A DNA stretch of 64,000 bases from CAUJGQ01 sp042408665 (lineage in GTDB: Bacteria > Chloroflexota > Dehalococcoidia > CAUJGQ01). Below are positions 24,355 through 32,804 of the stretch, piece after piece. The notes under the pieces are model-generated. The model searched no databases. It was given only the letters and a program-made list of their open reading frames with translations, and was not told where the DNA came from. Location: assembly GCA_042408665.1 (NCBI GenBank), contig JBHOQW010000252.1, forward strand, positions 19,054 through 83,053. The letters run 5' to 3'. Numbering within the stretch: the stretch's first letter is position 1; the number at the start of each line of letters is the position of its first letter. A program made the position numbers and the translations under genes.

Positions 24355-24924
24355 CTACGTCGTCCGCCGCCGGAGCCGGATGAGCCAGGCCCCACCGCCC
24401 GTCACCCCGGCAAGGATGAGCCAGGCAAGCAGGCCGGGGACCGCGTCACCGGTCACGGTGCCCGCCCCCACGCGCGGTGCCCCGGCCGGTGCGGCCTGGC
24501 CCGCCCCTGCCACCGTGAACTGCACCCGGTCCTGCACGGAAGGCGATAGCGGCACGTGGTCCGTACGCGTCAGCACCACCCACACCGTGTGCACGCCCGG
24601 CGTGAGGTTGCTGAGCGGCACGGTGAGGTCCGCCGTGTGGATGATGTCCGCCCGCCCCGTCGGGATGGGCTGGCCGGGCTGGACCACGGTGGCGGGGTCG
24701 ACGTCGATAAAGATGTGGTAGTGGAAGGCGTCCGGGTCACCGGCGCTGGCGGGCTTGACCGTGACCCCGGTGATCGCCACGGTGAGGTTCACCGGGGGAG
24801 CCACCGTGGCACCGTTGGCCGGGGCTGTGATGCGAATGGAGCCGGCCTGTTGCGCTTGGGCGCTGGTCACGGTCAGGCTCCAGGCGAGGACGGCAAACGC
24901 GAGCAGGCCGGTAACGGAACGCAT
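24355..24924 (-). CDS. secreted or anchored DUF4399-like protein
   Basis: A 189-residue exported protein: Sec signal (FAVLAWSLTVTSAQAQ), an Ig-like beta domain (GSIRITAPANGATVAPPVNLTV) with FHYHIFID, GQPIPTGRADIIHTAD and GVHTVWVVLTRTDHVPL, and a C-terminal membrane helix (LLAWLILAGVTGGGAWLI) with an RLRRR stop-transfer tail. The HYHIFID and PTGR...HTAD pattern resembles the DUF4399 family (function unknown). Conserved His residues suggest metal or ligand binding. ATG 24924 follows GAGAGGAG. Confidence 0.65.
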   Translation of the reverse strand: MRSVTGLLAFAVLAWSLTVTSAQAQQAGSIRITAPANGATVAPPVNLTVAITGVTVKPASAGDPDAFHYHIFIDVDPATVVQPGQPIPTGRADIIHTADLTVPLSNLTPGVHTVWVVLTRTDHVPLSPSVQDRVQFTVAGAGQAAPAGAPRVGAGTVTGDAVPGLLAWLILAGVTGGGAWLIRLRRRTT

Positions 24925-25014
24925 GATCGCACGTCTCCTCTCACGTCACGGTGGTGGCGCGCTGAACGTCGGCCAGGCCGGACGCGGCTCCGCGGGCATC
25001 GGACGGGCCTGCGC

Positions 25015-25164
25015 TCAGGCCGTACCGGGTGCCGGCTGCTCGGCCTCGTGCGTCGCCGGTTCAAACCCCTCGTCGAGGAGATCGTCCTGGCCGTGGCCCG
25101 TAAGCCGCTTCCAGGCGAAGAAAGCCCCCACTGCGAGTCCGGCGATGATGAAGAGCCTGCGCAT
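25015..25164 (-). CDS. 49-residue single-helix membrane protein
   Basis: The short frame begins at ATG 25164 after a clear GGGAGG site and encodes one hydrophobic helix near the N-terminus (RRLFIIAGLAVGAFFAWKRL) followed by a polar, acidic tail. This is the pattern of small inner-membrane proteins with the charged tail exposed. The longer frame starting at 25251 lacks a ribosome-binding site. Function unknown. Confidence 0.6.
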   Translation of the reverse strand: MRRLFIIAGLAVGAFFAWKRLTGHGQDDLLDEGFEPATHEAEQPAPGTA

Positions 25165-25293
25165 TGGAACCTCCCAGTCCGCCGTGGGCACGGCTTTCCA
25201 CCGCCGTGCACCTCGTGCCATCCTAGCACGCCGCTGCCCGGCGGACACCATTCGAGCGGGGAATTGGGGCGCGGACAGGACGGGCGGGCACCA

Positions 25294-26043
25294 TCATGAC
25301 GTGGGCGGCTCCTCGGGCGGCGCATCCAGGGAGATGATGCCTTTACGGATGGCGTAGCGAATAAGGTCGGTGGTGCGCTGGGCACCCAGTTTGGCCATGA
25401 TATGCGCCTTGTGCGCCTCCACCGTTTTGACGCTGAGGAACAGCTTTTCGGCGATACTCTGGTTGGGGTAGCCCTCGGCGACCAGTTGCAGGATCTCCCG
25501 CTCTCGGGGGGTGAGGCTGTCGGCGGCATCGTCCGGCCGCTGGGCGCGGATGAGCAGATCGATGGGGCTCCGGCCGTCGGCCAGGGCTGCGCTGATGTAC
25601 GGATTGCCGCGATGCACGGCCTGGATCGCCACCAGCAGCTCCTGCACGTCGGATCGCTTCAGCACAAAACCGGCCGCCCCTGCCCGGAGCGCCTCGATCA
25701 GCCGCTCCTCGTCGGCGTAGCCGCTCAGCACCAGGACGCGCACACCGCGCACTCGTTGCGTGAGCTGCCGTGTGGCATCGATGCCGTTGAGACCGGGCAT
25801 CGCCAGATCCATGAGCACCACGTCGGGCTGCAACTTCTCGGCCAGCTCGACCGCCTCGCGCCCATCACCGACGTCGCCCACGACCTCCACTTCGTCGTGC
25901 GTTTCCAGGAGCAACCGCAAGGCCTGGCGCAGCACTGCGTGATCGTCGGCGAGCAGGACACGGATCCGATGTTTCGAGCTATCCTGCATGGCGGCGAGCG
26001 CGCGTCGCGCGCGCTCCCGGTGCGTCGCCGGCTGCTCAACCAT
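25294..26043 (-). CDS. NarL/FixJ-family response regulator
   Basis: A 249-residue response regulator. The receiver domain has the acidic pair LLADDHAV, the phosphoacceptor Asp in VVLMDLAMPGLNG, Thr/Ser VLSGYAD and Lys FVLKRSD, followed by a linker and a LuxR-type helix-turn-helix (DSLTPREREILQLVAEGYPNQSIAEKLFLSVKTVEAHKAH). It should dimerise and bind DNA when phosphorylated. It has no adjacent histidine kinase; the PAS kinase at 0.5-1.7 kb is a candidate partner by elimination only. The first 18 residues are poorly supported and an internal ATG at 25989 is an alternative start. Confidence 0.9.
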   Translation of the reverse strand: MVEQPATHRERARRALAAMQDSSKHRIRVLLADDHAVLRQALRLLLETHDEVEVVGDVGDGREAVELAEKLQPDVVLMDLAMPGLNGIDATRQLTQRVRGVRVLVLSGYADEERLIEALRAGAAGFVLKRSDVQELLVAIQAVHRGNPYISAALADGRSPIDLLIRAQRPDDAADSLTPREREILQLVAEGYPNQSIAEKLFLSVKTVEAHKAHIMAKLGAQRTTDLIRYAIRKGIISLDAPPEEPPTS

Positions 26044-26273
26044 CACGCGTATTCACCGCTAGGGGCCGCTACCGGGAATATTGCGAAACTCCGTGTCAAG
26101 GTTAACACGGCATATCAGAGTCCGACAAGGCGATTGACATCACGGACAAGTCACAACGGTCGACGCGCGGAACCGGTTCGGTGGCCAACCAACGTCGGTT
26201 CCGTGGTGCGAACGACGATCCCGCGGCCGGCGTTTACCGTGGCGAGCGCCGCGCCGGGCGGCACGGGGGGGTG

Positions 26274-26948
26274 ATGTCACAGAAACGTCCGCAGTTAGGC
26301 TGGTACGATCGCCGCGCCGCCGCCTACGACCGCACGCGACCGGACTTGCCGGGCGAGCGGGAGTTCTACCGCCACCTCGCACGGACGGCGCACCCGCCGC
26401 TGCTGGTGCTGGCCTGCGGCACCGGCCGGATCGCGCTGGCCATCGCGGCCGTGGCGGGGCCGGTGGTGGGGCTGGACCGGTCGGCCGCCATGCTAGCGGT
26501 GGCGCGGGCGGCGGCGAAGGATGTCCCTTTCCTGCACTGGGTGCGCGGCGACATGCGCGCCTTCGCCTTTCGCTGCCGGTTCGGGCTGATCTGCATCCCG
26601 TTCCGCAGCCTGCAGCATCTGCTCACCGACACGGATCCGATCGCTGCTCTGCGCTGCTGTGCCGAGCATCTCCAGCCGGGCGGTCGACTGGCCTTCAGCC
26701 TGAGTAACCCGCAGCCCCTGCGGCGCCTGCTCGCACGCTTTGCCCCGGCGGGGCAGCGGCCCTCCGCTTCGTCGGCGTTGCGCGGCGGGCATCCACAGGC
26801 GCCGGTTCGGTACCGGGAGCCGGACGAGGTCCGCGCCCTGCTTGAAGCCGCCGGCCTTGCGGTCGAGCGGAGGGACGGCGGCTTTTCGGGGGAGCCGTTG
26901 ACGCGGCGCAGCATGGAACAGGTGTGGGTAGCGCGACGGCCGGCCTGA
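26274..26948 (+). CDS. class I SAM-dependent methyltransferase
   Basis: A 224-residue methyltransferase with the SAM motif I LLVLACGTGRIALAIA, motif II VVGLDRSAAML, and the RCRFGLICIPFRSLQHLLTD and HLQPGGRLAFSLSNP strand/helix segments of the class I fold. The acceptor is unknown. I use the ATG at 26274 after a G-rich site; an in-frame extension to 26181 lacks support. It converges on an acetyltransferase gene that ends six bases away. Confidence 0.8.
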   Translation: MSQKRPQLGWYDRRAAAYDRTRPDLPGEREFYRHLARTAHPPLLVLACGTGRIALAIAAVAGPVVGLDRSAAMLAVARAAAKDVPFLHWVRGDMRAFAFRCRFGLICIPFRSLQHLLTDTDPIAALRCCAEHLQPGGRLAFSLSNPQPLRRLLARFAPAGQRPSASSALRGGHPQAPVRYREPDEVRALLEAAGLAVERRDGGFSGEPLTRRSMEQVWVARRPA

Positions 26949-26954
26949 GCGGCG

Positions 26955-27530
26955 CTACACCTCGGAGAGAGGGTAAACCAGGAACAGCAGGTCGTGCGGG
27001 GTGCCGTCCGGTCCCACGAGGTGGTCGGGGATGGTGGCCACCAGGCGAAAGCCGATCTGCTCCACCGCCTCCAGCGCGCCGCTCTGGGCGCGGGCCACGA
27101 TCTCGGCCTCGAGCTTGGCCAGACCGGCCGCGGCCGCGATTTCGCACAGCTCTACCAACAAGGCGTAAGCCAGGCCACGGCCACGGTAGGCGGGCGCCAC
27201 CACCACGCGCACCTCGCCCAAGTGGTGGCGCGCGCCGTAGCCGCGCCGGTGCAGGGTGGCATCGGCGACGATCCGGTCATCGACCAGGGCCACCAGGGGC
27301 AAGACGCGGTCGTAATCGAGGTCTACGGTCCAGCGGCGGATCACCGCGGGGTCGGACACGTTCTCCCGCAGCCACCACCGGTCCTCAGCCGGAATCCCGC
27401 GGAAAAAGGCGAGGAGGGCGGCCTGGTCCGTGGGCCGTAGGGGACGCACCGTCACCGTCGTCCCGTCGGTCAACGTCACCGTTTTCGGGTACCCGTCCAG
27501 CAAGACGCGCGTTGGCAGCAGCTCTCCCAT
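26955..27530 (-). CDS. GNAT-family N-acetyltransferase
   Basis: A 191-residue GNAT protein. The N-terminal strand and helix (TVTVRPLRPTDQAALLAFFRG) lead to the acetyl-CoA binding motif A (VVVAPAYRGRGLAYALLVELCEIA) and motif B region (KLEAEIVARAQSGALEAVEQIGF). It would acetylate an amine from acetyl-CoA; the target is unknown. The start at 27530 follows CAGGGG. Confidence 0.8.
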   Translation of the reverse strand: MGELLPTRVLLDGYPKTVTLTDGTTVTVRPLRPTDQAALLAFFRGIPAEDRWWLRENVSDPAVIRRWTVDLDYDRVLPLVALVDDRIVADATLHRRGYGARHHLGEVRVVVAPAYRGRGLAYALLVELCEIAAAAGLAKLEAEIVARAQSGALEAVEQIGFRLVATIPDHLVGPDGTPHDLLFLVYPLSEV

Positions 27531-27589
27531 GGCAGCCCCTGATTGCTACACGTCACCGCACCGTGCATCGTGAAGCGGTGCACAGGCCC

Positions 27590-27618
27590 TTGACACGGCG
27601 TTAACGTGTTTGTAACAT
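27590..27618 (+). promoter_or_regulatory. strong promoter for zinc-ribbon gene
   Basis: A perfect TTGACA (27590-27595), 17-base spacer and TAACAT (27613-27618) face right. The first gene downstream begins at 27812, which leaves an untranslated leader of about 185 bases. The 281-base gap 27531-27811 holds only this promoter and the leader. Confidence 0.65.
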
Positions 27619-27811
27619 GTGCGCGCAATCACAAACGAGTGCCCCCGCTGGGCACAGGGCCCGGCCGGTCCACCGGGCGTAAGCTCCCCGCCCCGATCCG
27701 CCGGCGGCCGAGGCGAAGCCGCCGTATCCCGTGTCTCGCAGCAACGTGCCTGCTGCTCTCCGGGCCGAGATGGGCGGCAGGCCGTGGTGACGAGGATAGA
27801 GGAGACTGTCC

Positions 27812-28021
27812 ATGCAGGTTAGTGCGCCGCCCCGCGTCTGCCCCCGCTGTCGTGGCTCCATGGTAAACGAGCGCGACCTCTACGGCGCCTACAGCAGTTG
27901 TATCTGCTGCGGGTACGTGCACGAATGGGTCACCTCACCCGCTATCGATCTGCCGGTGGAAAGCGAGGGGCCGACCCGTCAGCGCCGTCGTCAGCCGTCC
28001 CACGGTAAGCTTCGTCTCTAA
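27812..28021 (+). CDS. small zinc-ribbon protein (69 aa)
   Basis: A 69-residue protein whose first half has CPRC (Cys10, Cys13) and CICCG (Cys30, 32, 33), a pattern expected for a treble-clef or zinc-ribbon site, with a basic Arg/Gln-rich tail from about residue 55. Such small proteins often bind nucleic acid or act as partner subunits. The ATG follows GAGGAG by eight bases, and a TTGACA-17-TAACAT promoter lies upstream, so expression is likely strong. Confidence 0.65.
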   Translation: MQVSAPPRVCPRCRGSMVNERDLYGAYSSCICCGYVHEWVTSPAIDLPVESEGPTRQRRRQPSHGKLRL

Positions 28022-28113
28022 GCGTAAGCGTCGCATCGGGCGCGGCAGGGCATCCTCCGTGGTCCTGCCGCGCCGTGGCGCTTGGCCAGCGCGGCGGCCA
28101 CCGGCACGGCCGC

Positions 28114-28626
28114 TTACAAGATCTTCTCCATCACCACGACGTCCACCCAACGGCCGTCGAGCAACCCCTGCTCGTGGTAGGTTCCCACGGTGCGGAAGCC
28201 ACAGCGGCGGTAAAGGCGCATGCCGGCCTCGTTGAACGGAAACGCGGCCAGAACCAGCTTGTGGTAGCCGATCTCCCGCGCCCGCTGCTCCAGCGCCGTG
28301 AGCAGCAGGCGGCCGATGCCGCTGCCCCGCCGTTCGCGCGCCACGTAGACCGAGATATCAGCGACGGAGTCGTAGACCGCTCGTGGGTTGAACACGTTCA
28401 ATGAGGCCCAGCCCACGACCTGGCCCTGCTCTTCCGCCACCAGCACACGGTGGCGCGGGCTGCGCGCCACCAGCCACGCCGCCCGCTCGCCAGCGGTGCG
28501 CAGCTCCGTCTCCAGTGTGGCGATGCGGTCCTCGATGCCCTGATTGTAAATGCGCGCGATTGCCTCGGCGTCGGCTACGGTTGCAGCTCGCACCCGTGGG
28601 CCGCTCCCCGTTTCACCCCCCGACAC
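28114..28626 (-). CDS. phosphinothricin-acetyltransferase-like GNAT protein
   Basis: A 170-residue GNAT with the Pat/Bar-type pattern: RAATVADAEAIARIYNQGIEDRIATLETE at the N-terminus, VLVAEEQGQVVGWASLNVFN, the acetyl-CoA motif VYVARERRGSGIGRLLLTALEQRA and a C-terminal GFRTVGTYHEQGLLDGRWVDVVVME. Family members acetylate L-phosphinothricin or methionine sulfone/sulfoximine analogues; the natural substrate here is unknown. I choose the GTG at 28626, nine bases after AGGAGGG; a longer ATG start at 28689 would overlap the divergent riboswitch promoter. Confidence 0.82.
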   Translation of the reverse strand: MSGGETGSGPRVRAATVADAEAIARIYNQGIEDRIATLETELRTAGERAAWLVARSPRHRVLVAEEQGQVVGWASLNVFNPRAVYDSVADISVYVARERRGSGIGRLLLTALEQRAREIGYHKLVLAAFPFNEAGMRLYRRCGFRTVGTYHEQGLLDGRWVDVVVMEKIL

Positions 28627-28631
28627 GTTCC

Positions 28632-28660
28632 TTGACCCTCCTCGGTGGAACTGATAGAGT
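28632..28660 (+). promoter_or_regulatory. promoter of the cobalamin operon
   Basis: TTGACC (28632-28637) and TAGAGT (28655-28660) with a 17-base spacer face right, placing the RNA start near 28667, just ahead of the cobalamin riboswitch. The -35 overlaps the ribosome-binding site of the divergent acetyltransferase gene. Confidence 0.55.
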
Positions 28661-28678
28661 GGCGCCACAACTGCATAG

Positions 28679-28893
<215 letters not shown>

Positions 28894-28894
28894 C

Positions 28895-29989
28895 ATGACG
28901 GCCGCACCTGAGGAGGCCCCCAGCAGAGCCGGGGTGTCCTCTCTCCCCCACAACGGCGCCGCAGTCCTCCGGCCAGCGGCCCTGCCGCTGGCGGTGGCGA
29001 TGCTGCTGCTGTGCACCGTCACCGTCCTGGCGCTGTTTGCCGGGCCGGTGCGCGTGGCCCCCAATGCGGTCCTGGCCATCCTGCTGGCGCGGCTCACCGG
29101 CATCCACGTGGGCACCTGGCCCACCGGGGCCGAGCAGATCGTGTGGCAGATCCGCGCGCCGCGTGTGGTGCTGGCCGGGATGGTCGGCGCCACGCTGGCC
29201 GCCACGGGTGCCGCCTACCAGGGCGTGTTCCGCAACCCGCTGGCCGAGCCGTATCTCATCGGCGTGGCGGCGGGCGCCGGTCTGGGCGCGACGATCGTTT
29301 TCGTCTCGCCCCTGTCGGGCGCGTGGCACGGCCTCAGCCTGGTAACCCCGGCCGCCTTTCTCGGCGCGATGGCGGCCGTGCTGGTGGCTATGGCCGTGTC
29401 GCGCGCCGCTCGCCTCACCTACGGTGTTGGTCTCGTGCTGGCCGGCGTGGCCGTGGCGGCGGTGTGCAACGCCGTGACCTCCTTCCTGCTCATGGCCCAT
29501 AACGCCCGTCTCGCCAGCGTGTTCGCCTGGCTGATGGGCGGTTTTACCGCCGGCACGTGGAGCCGCGCGGGGCTGCTGGCGTTGTACGCGTTGCCCTGCC
29601 TCTTGGTCCTCGCCCTCCACGCCCGCCTGCTCAACCTCCTCCTGCTCGACGACGAACAGGCCCGCCACCTGGGCGTCCACGTGGAGCGGGTGCGGCTGGT
29701 GGCCCTGATCGCGGCCTCGCTGGCCGCGGCGGCGGCCGTATCGGTGAGCGGGCTCATCGGCTTCGTGGGGCTGATCGTGCCGCACATCGCCCGTCAGGTC
29801 GTGGGCCCCGATCACCGCCGCCTGCTGCCCTTGGCGCTGGTGGGCGGCGCCACGTTGCTCATCCTGGCCGACCTGGTGGCGCGCGTGGCCGTCGCCCCCT
29901 CGGAGATGCCGGTGGGCGTCGTCACCGCCTTCCTAGGCGGCCCGTTCTTCCTGTACCTGCTCTGGCGCGGGCGGAGGACCGTATGGTAG
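28895..29989 (+). CDS. btuC: FecCD/BtuC-type ABC permease, probably for cobalamin
   Basis: A 364-residue permease with about ten membrane helices, the FecCD landmarks WQIRAPRVVLAGMVGATLAATGAAYQGVFRNPLAEP and the coupling-loop segment ARHLGVHVERVR, and the closing SGLIGFVGLIVPHIARQVVGPDHRRLLP. It belongs to the siderophore/haem/B12 importer group. Control by a cobalamin riboswitch and its place at the head of cob genes argue for corrinoid uptake. The start lies seven bases after the GGAGGG sequestered in the leader hairpin. No periplasmic binding protein of this system is in the cluster. Confidence 0.88.
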   Translation: MTAAPEEAPSRAGVSSLPHNGAAVLRPAALPLAVAMLLLCTVTVLALFAGPVRVAPNAVLAILLARLTGIHVGTWPTGAEQIVWQIRAPRVVLAGMVGATLAATGAAYQGVFRNPLAEPYLIGVAAGAGLGATIVFVSPLSGAWHGLSLVTPAAFLGAMAAVLVAMAVSRAARLTYGVGLVLAGVAVAAVCNAVTSFLLMAHNARLASVFAWLMGGFTAGTWSRAGLLALYALPCLLVLALHARLLNLLLLDDEQARHLGVHVERVRLVALIAASLAAAAAVSVSGLIGFVGLIVPHIARQVVGPDHRRLLPLALVGGATLLILADLVARVAVAPSEMPVGVVTAFLGGPFFLYLLWRGRRTVW

Positions 29990-30780
29990 CCGCACCGGCC
30001 GCCACGACGCTCGACCTCGTGGTCGAAGGGGTATCCGCAGGCTACGGCGACCGCCTGGTGCTGCGCGATGTGTCGTTGGTCGTGGCGGCCGGTGAGGTGG
30101 TGGGCGTGATCGGGCCGAACGGCAGCGGCAAGTCGACGCTCATCCGCGTGATCACGCGCCTCGTACCCGCGCGCGCCGGCCGCGTGCTGCTGGGCGGGCG
30201 GCCGGTGGAGAGCTACGGGGTGGCCGAACTGGCGCGCACTGTGGCGGTGGTGCCGCAGGGCGCCGTCCTGCCCGAAGGGTTCACCGGGCTGGAGGTGGCG
30301 CTGCTCGGGCGCACGCCGCATCTGAGGCTCCTGCAAACGGAGAGTCGTCACGATGTCGCCATTGCCCGTGCGGCGCTGGCCCGCTGCGACGCCCTGCACC
30401 TGGCGGAGCGGCGCGTGGGCGAGATGTCCGGCGGCGAGCGGCAGCGGCTGCTCGTCGCCCGGGCGCTGGCCCAGCAGCCTCGTCTCCTGCTGCTGGACGA
30501 GCCAACCGCATATTTGGACCTCACCCACCAGGCGGCGCTGTGCGCGCTCGTGGTCGAGCGCTGTCGGCAGGACGGCCTGGCCGCCCTCCTGGTGCTGCAC
30601 GATCTCACGCTGGCGGCGCAGTTCTGCGACCGCCTGGTGCTGCTCGGCGAGGGCCGGGTGCTGGCGCAGGGTGCCCCGGCCGAGGTGCTGCACCCGGAGC
30701 GGCTGTCGCGGGCCTACGGCGGGCCGGTGAGCGTGATGCCGCACCCACGCACGGGCCGACCCGTGGTGGTGCCCGTGTAA
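29983..30780 (+). CDS. btuD: ABC transporter ATPase (corrinoid uptake)
   Basis: The 265-residue ATPase partner of the preceding permease has Walker A GPNGSGKST, a Q-loop in VVPQGAVLP, ABC signature MSGGERQRLLVARALAQ, Walker B LLLLDEPTAYLD and the switch His in VLHDLTLAA. It belongs to the FepC/BtuD group. The ATG overlaps the permease stop (ATGGTAG), so the two are coupled. The C-terminal tail PEVLHPERLSRAYG is typical for this group. Confidence 0.9.
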   Translation: MVAAPAATTLDLVVEGVSAGYGDRLVLRDVSLVVAAGEVVGVIGPNGSGKSTLIRVITRLVPARAGRVLLGGRPVESYGVAELARTVAVVPQGAVLPEGFTGLEVALLGRTPHLRLLQTESRHDVAIARAALARCDALHLAERRVGEMSGGERQRLLVARALAQQPRLLLLDEPTAYLDLTHQAALCALVVERCRQDGLAALLVLHDLTLAAQFCDRLVLLGEGRVLAQGAPAEVLHPERLSRAYGGPVSVMPHPRTGRPVVVPV

Positions 30781-30812
30781 GGCGCGACCGGTAACCGAAG
30801 GGAGTGAAGGCG

Positions 30813-31349
30813 ATGACCGATGAGCGCACGCGCCGGCCCGGGCTGGTGATCGTGCATACGGGCCACGGCAAGGGCAAGACCACCGCCGCCTTGGGGCTCA
30901 TGTTCCGGGCGTGGGGGCGCGGTTGGAGGGTGGCGATGCTCCAGTTCATCAAGCACGAGACGGCCAACTTCGGCGAGCACCGCGCCGCCCGCCGCACTGG
31001 CATGGAGATCGTGCCGCTCGGGGCCGGCTTCACCTGGCTGTCCAAGGACATCGAGAAGGACAAAGCCCTGGCGCGGGCCTGCTGGGAACGCTGCAAAACG
31101 TACCTGCTGAGCGGTGACTATGACCTCGTGGTGCTGGACGAGATCACCTACCCGCTCACCTACGGCTGGCTGCCGCTGGACGAGGTGGTGGAGGCGCTGC
31201 GCGCACGGCCCCCGTACGTGCACGTGGTGCTCACCGGCCGCGACGCACCTCCGGAGCTGATCGACGTCGCCGACCTGGTCACCGAGATGCGGGAGGTCAA
31301 GCATCCTTACCAGCGCGGCGTCAAGGCGCAGCCGGGCATCGAGTTCTGA
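30813..31349 (+). CDS. cobO: cob(I)yrinic acid a,c-diamide adenosyltransferase (CobO/BtuR)
   Basis: Transfers the 5'-deoxyadenosyl group of ATP to the cobalt of corrinoids. The 178-residue protein has the P-loop HTGHGKGKTTAALGL, the FIKHETANFGEH and VVLDEITYPLTYGWL motifs and the C-terminal DLVTEMREVKHPYQRGVKAQPGIEF tail characteristic of the CobO/BtuR/CobA(Salmonella) family. ATG 30813 follows AAGGGAG by eight bases. It converts both imported and newly amidated corrinoids to the adenosyl form needed by later enzymes in this operon. Confidence 0.95.
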   Translation: MTDERTRRPGLVIVHTGHGKGKTTAALGLMFRAWGRGWRVAMLQFIKHETANFGEHRAARRTGMEIVPLGAGFTWLSKDIEKDKALARACWERCKTYLLSGDYDLVVLDEITYPLTYGWLPLDEVVEALRARPPYVHVVLTGRDAPPELIDVADLVTEMREVKHPYQRGVKAQPGIEF

Positions 31350-31372
31350 AAACCGCGAGCGGAGAGAGGTGT

Positions 31373-32752
31373 GTGAAGAGGCGGACGCGGGGCCTGGTCA
31401 TCGCCGGCACGGCCAGCGGCGTGGGCAAGACGACCGTCACCGCGGGCGTGGTGGCGGCGCTGCGGCGACGTGGCTTGCGCGTGCAACCTTTCAAGGCGGG
31501 GCCGGACTACATCGACCCGTCGTACCACACGGTCGCCGCCGGCCGCCCCTGCCGCAACCTGGACGCCTGGATGCTGGCGCCGCCGGTTCTAGCCGAGTTG
31601 TTCGCGCGGGCCTGCGCCGGCGCCGACGTGGCCGTCGTCGAGGGGGTGATGGGCCTGTTCGACGGCCGCCGCGGCGGACATGAGGAGGGCAGCACGGCAC
31701 AGGTGGCCAAGCTCCTCGGTCTGCCGGTGGTGCTGGTGCTGGACGCGGGCGGCATGGCGCGCAGCGCCGCCGCTACGGTGCTCGGCTACTGTCGCTTTGA
31801 CCCCGCGCTGCGCGTGGCCGGCGTCGTGCTGAACAACATCGGCTCGCCCGGCCACTACCAGATGTGCCGGGATGCCATCGAGGCGACGACGGGCGTCCCC
31901 ACCCTCGGCTATCTGCCCCGTCGGCCGGACCTGACGCTGCCCGAGCGCCACCTGGGCCTGATCCCGACCGTGGAGGGTTCTGCCGGCCGCGCCTTCTTCG
32001 ACGCGCTGGCGACCTGCGCCGCCACGCACCTCGACCTGGACAACCTGCTGCGACTGGCCGTACCGGTGCGGGAACCGGCGGCGCCGATCATCTTCCCGGA
32101 ACAGGCGCTGCCGCCACGCGTCCGCATCGCGGTGGCCGTGGACCGCGCCTTCAGCTTCTACTACGAGGACTCGCTCGACCTGCTGCGCGCCTGGGGGGCG
32201 GAGGTAGTGCCGTTCAGCCCGCTGAGCGACACCCGGTTGCCGGACGACGTCGGCGGGGTGTACATCGGCGGCGGCTTTCCGGAGCTGTACGCGGCGGAGC
32301 TGGCCGCCAACCGACCGATGCACGAGGCGCTGCGCGGGGCGGCGGTCCGCGGCCTGCCCATCTACGCCGAGTGCGGTGGCCTCATGTACCTGGGCACGGC
32401 CATCGAGGACTTCGACGGGCGCGTGCACCCCATGGTGGGCCTGGTGCCGGCCCGCTCACGCCTGCAGGGCAGCCGCCTCACCCTCGGCTACCGCACGGCA
32501 CGCGCGCGCCGTGCCACCCCCCTCCTGGCCGAGGGCCAAGCCGTGCGCGGCCACGAGTTTCACTGGTCCGCGCTCGAGCGGCCGCCGACCGCCGCGGAGG
32601 CGGTCTACGACCTAGAGGAGACCGGCAGCGTGGAGGGGTTTGCCACCGGCTCCGTGGTGGCCACGTACATCCACCTGCACTTGGGCGCCGCCCCGGGCAT
32701 GGCGGCGCGCTGGGTGGACACCTGCGCCCGCGCCCACGCGCAGCAGGGTTGA
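31373..32752 (+). CDS. cobB: cobyrinic acid a,c-diamide synthase
   Basis: ATP- and glutamine-dependent amidase that amidates the a and c carboxylates of cobyrinic acid. The 459-residue protein has an N-terminal dethiobiotin-synthase-like domain (VIAGTASGVGKTTVTAG P-loop, FKAGPDYIDPSYH) and a C-terminal glutaminase domain with YIGGGFPELY and the nucleophile loop YAECGGLMYL, closing with HLHLG. The GTG start at 31373 follows AGAGAGG. Its presence means the pathway can start from cobyrinate-level precursors. Confidence 0.93.
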   Translation: MKRRTRGLVIAGTASGVGKTTVTAGVVAALRRRGLRVQPFKAGPDYIDPSYHTVAAGRPCRNLDAWMLAPPVLAELFARACAGADVAVVEGVMGLFDGRRGGHEEGSTAQVAKLLGLPVVLVLDAGGMARSAAATVLGYCRFDPALRVAGVVLNNIGSPGHYQMCRDAIEATTGVPTLGYLPRRPDLTLPERHLGLIPTVEGSAGRAFFDALATCAATHLDLDNLLRLAVPVREPAAPIIFPEQALPPRVRIAVAVDRAFSFYYEDSLDLLRAWGAEVVPFSPLSDTRLPDDVGGVYIGGGFPELYAAELAANRPMHEALRGAAVRGLPIYAECGGLMYLGTAIEDFDGRVHPMVGLVPARSRLQGSRLTLGYRTARARRATPLLAEGQAVRGHEFHWSALERPPTAAEAVYDLEETGSVEGFATGSVVATYIHLHLGAAPGMAARWVDTCARAHAQQG

Positions 32753-32804
32753 GTGCCTGTACGACGCGATACCGCCCGAATCGAAATCGAGGAGGAGTTC
32801 ACCC

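Noticed and set aside
26040..26110. TTGACA upstream of the response regulator as its promoter
   Set aside because: A perfect TTGACA is present on the minus strand but no acceptable -10 lies 16-18 bases downstream.
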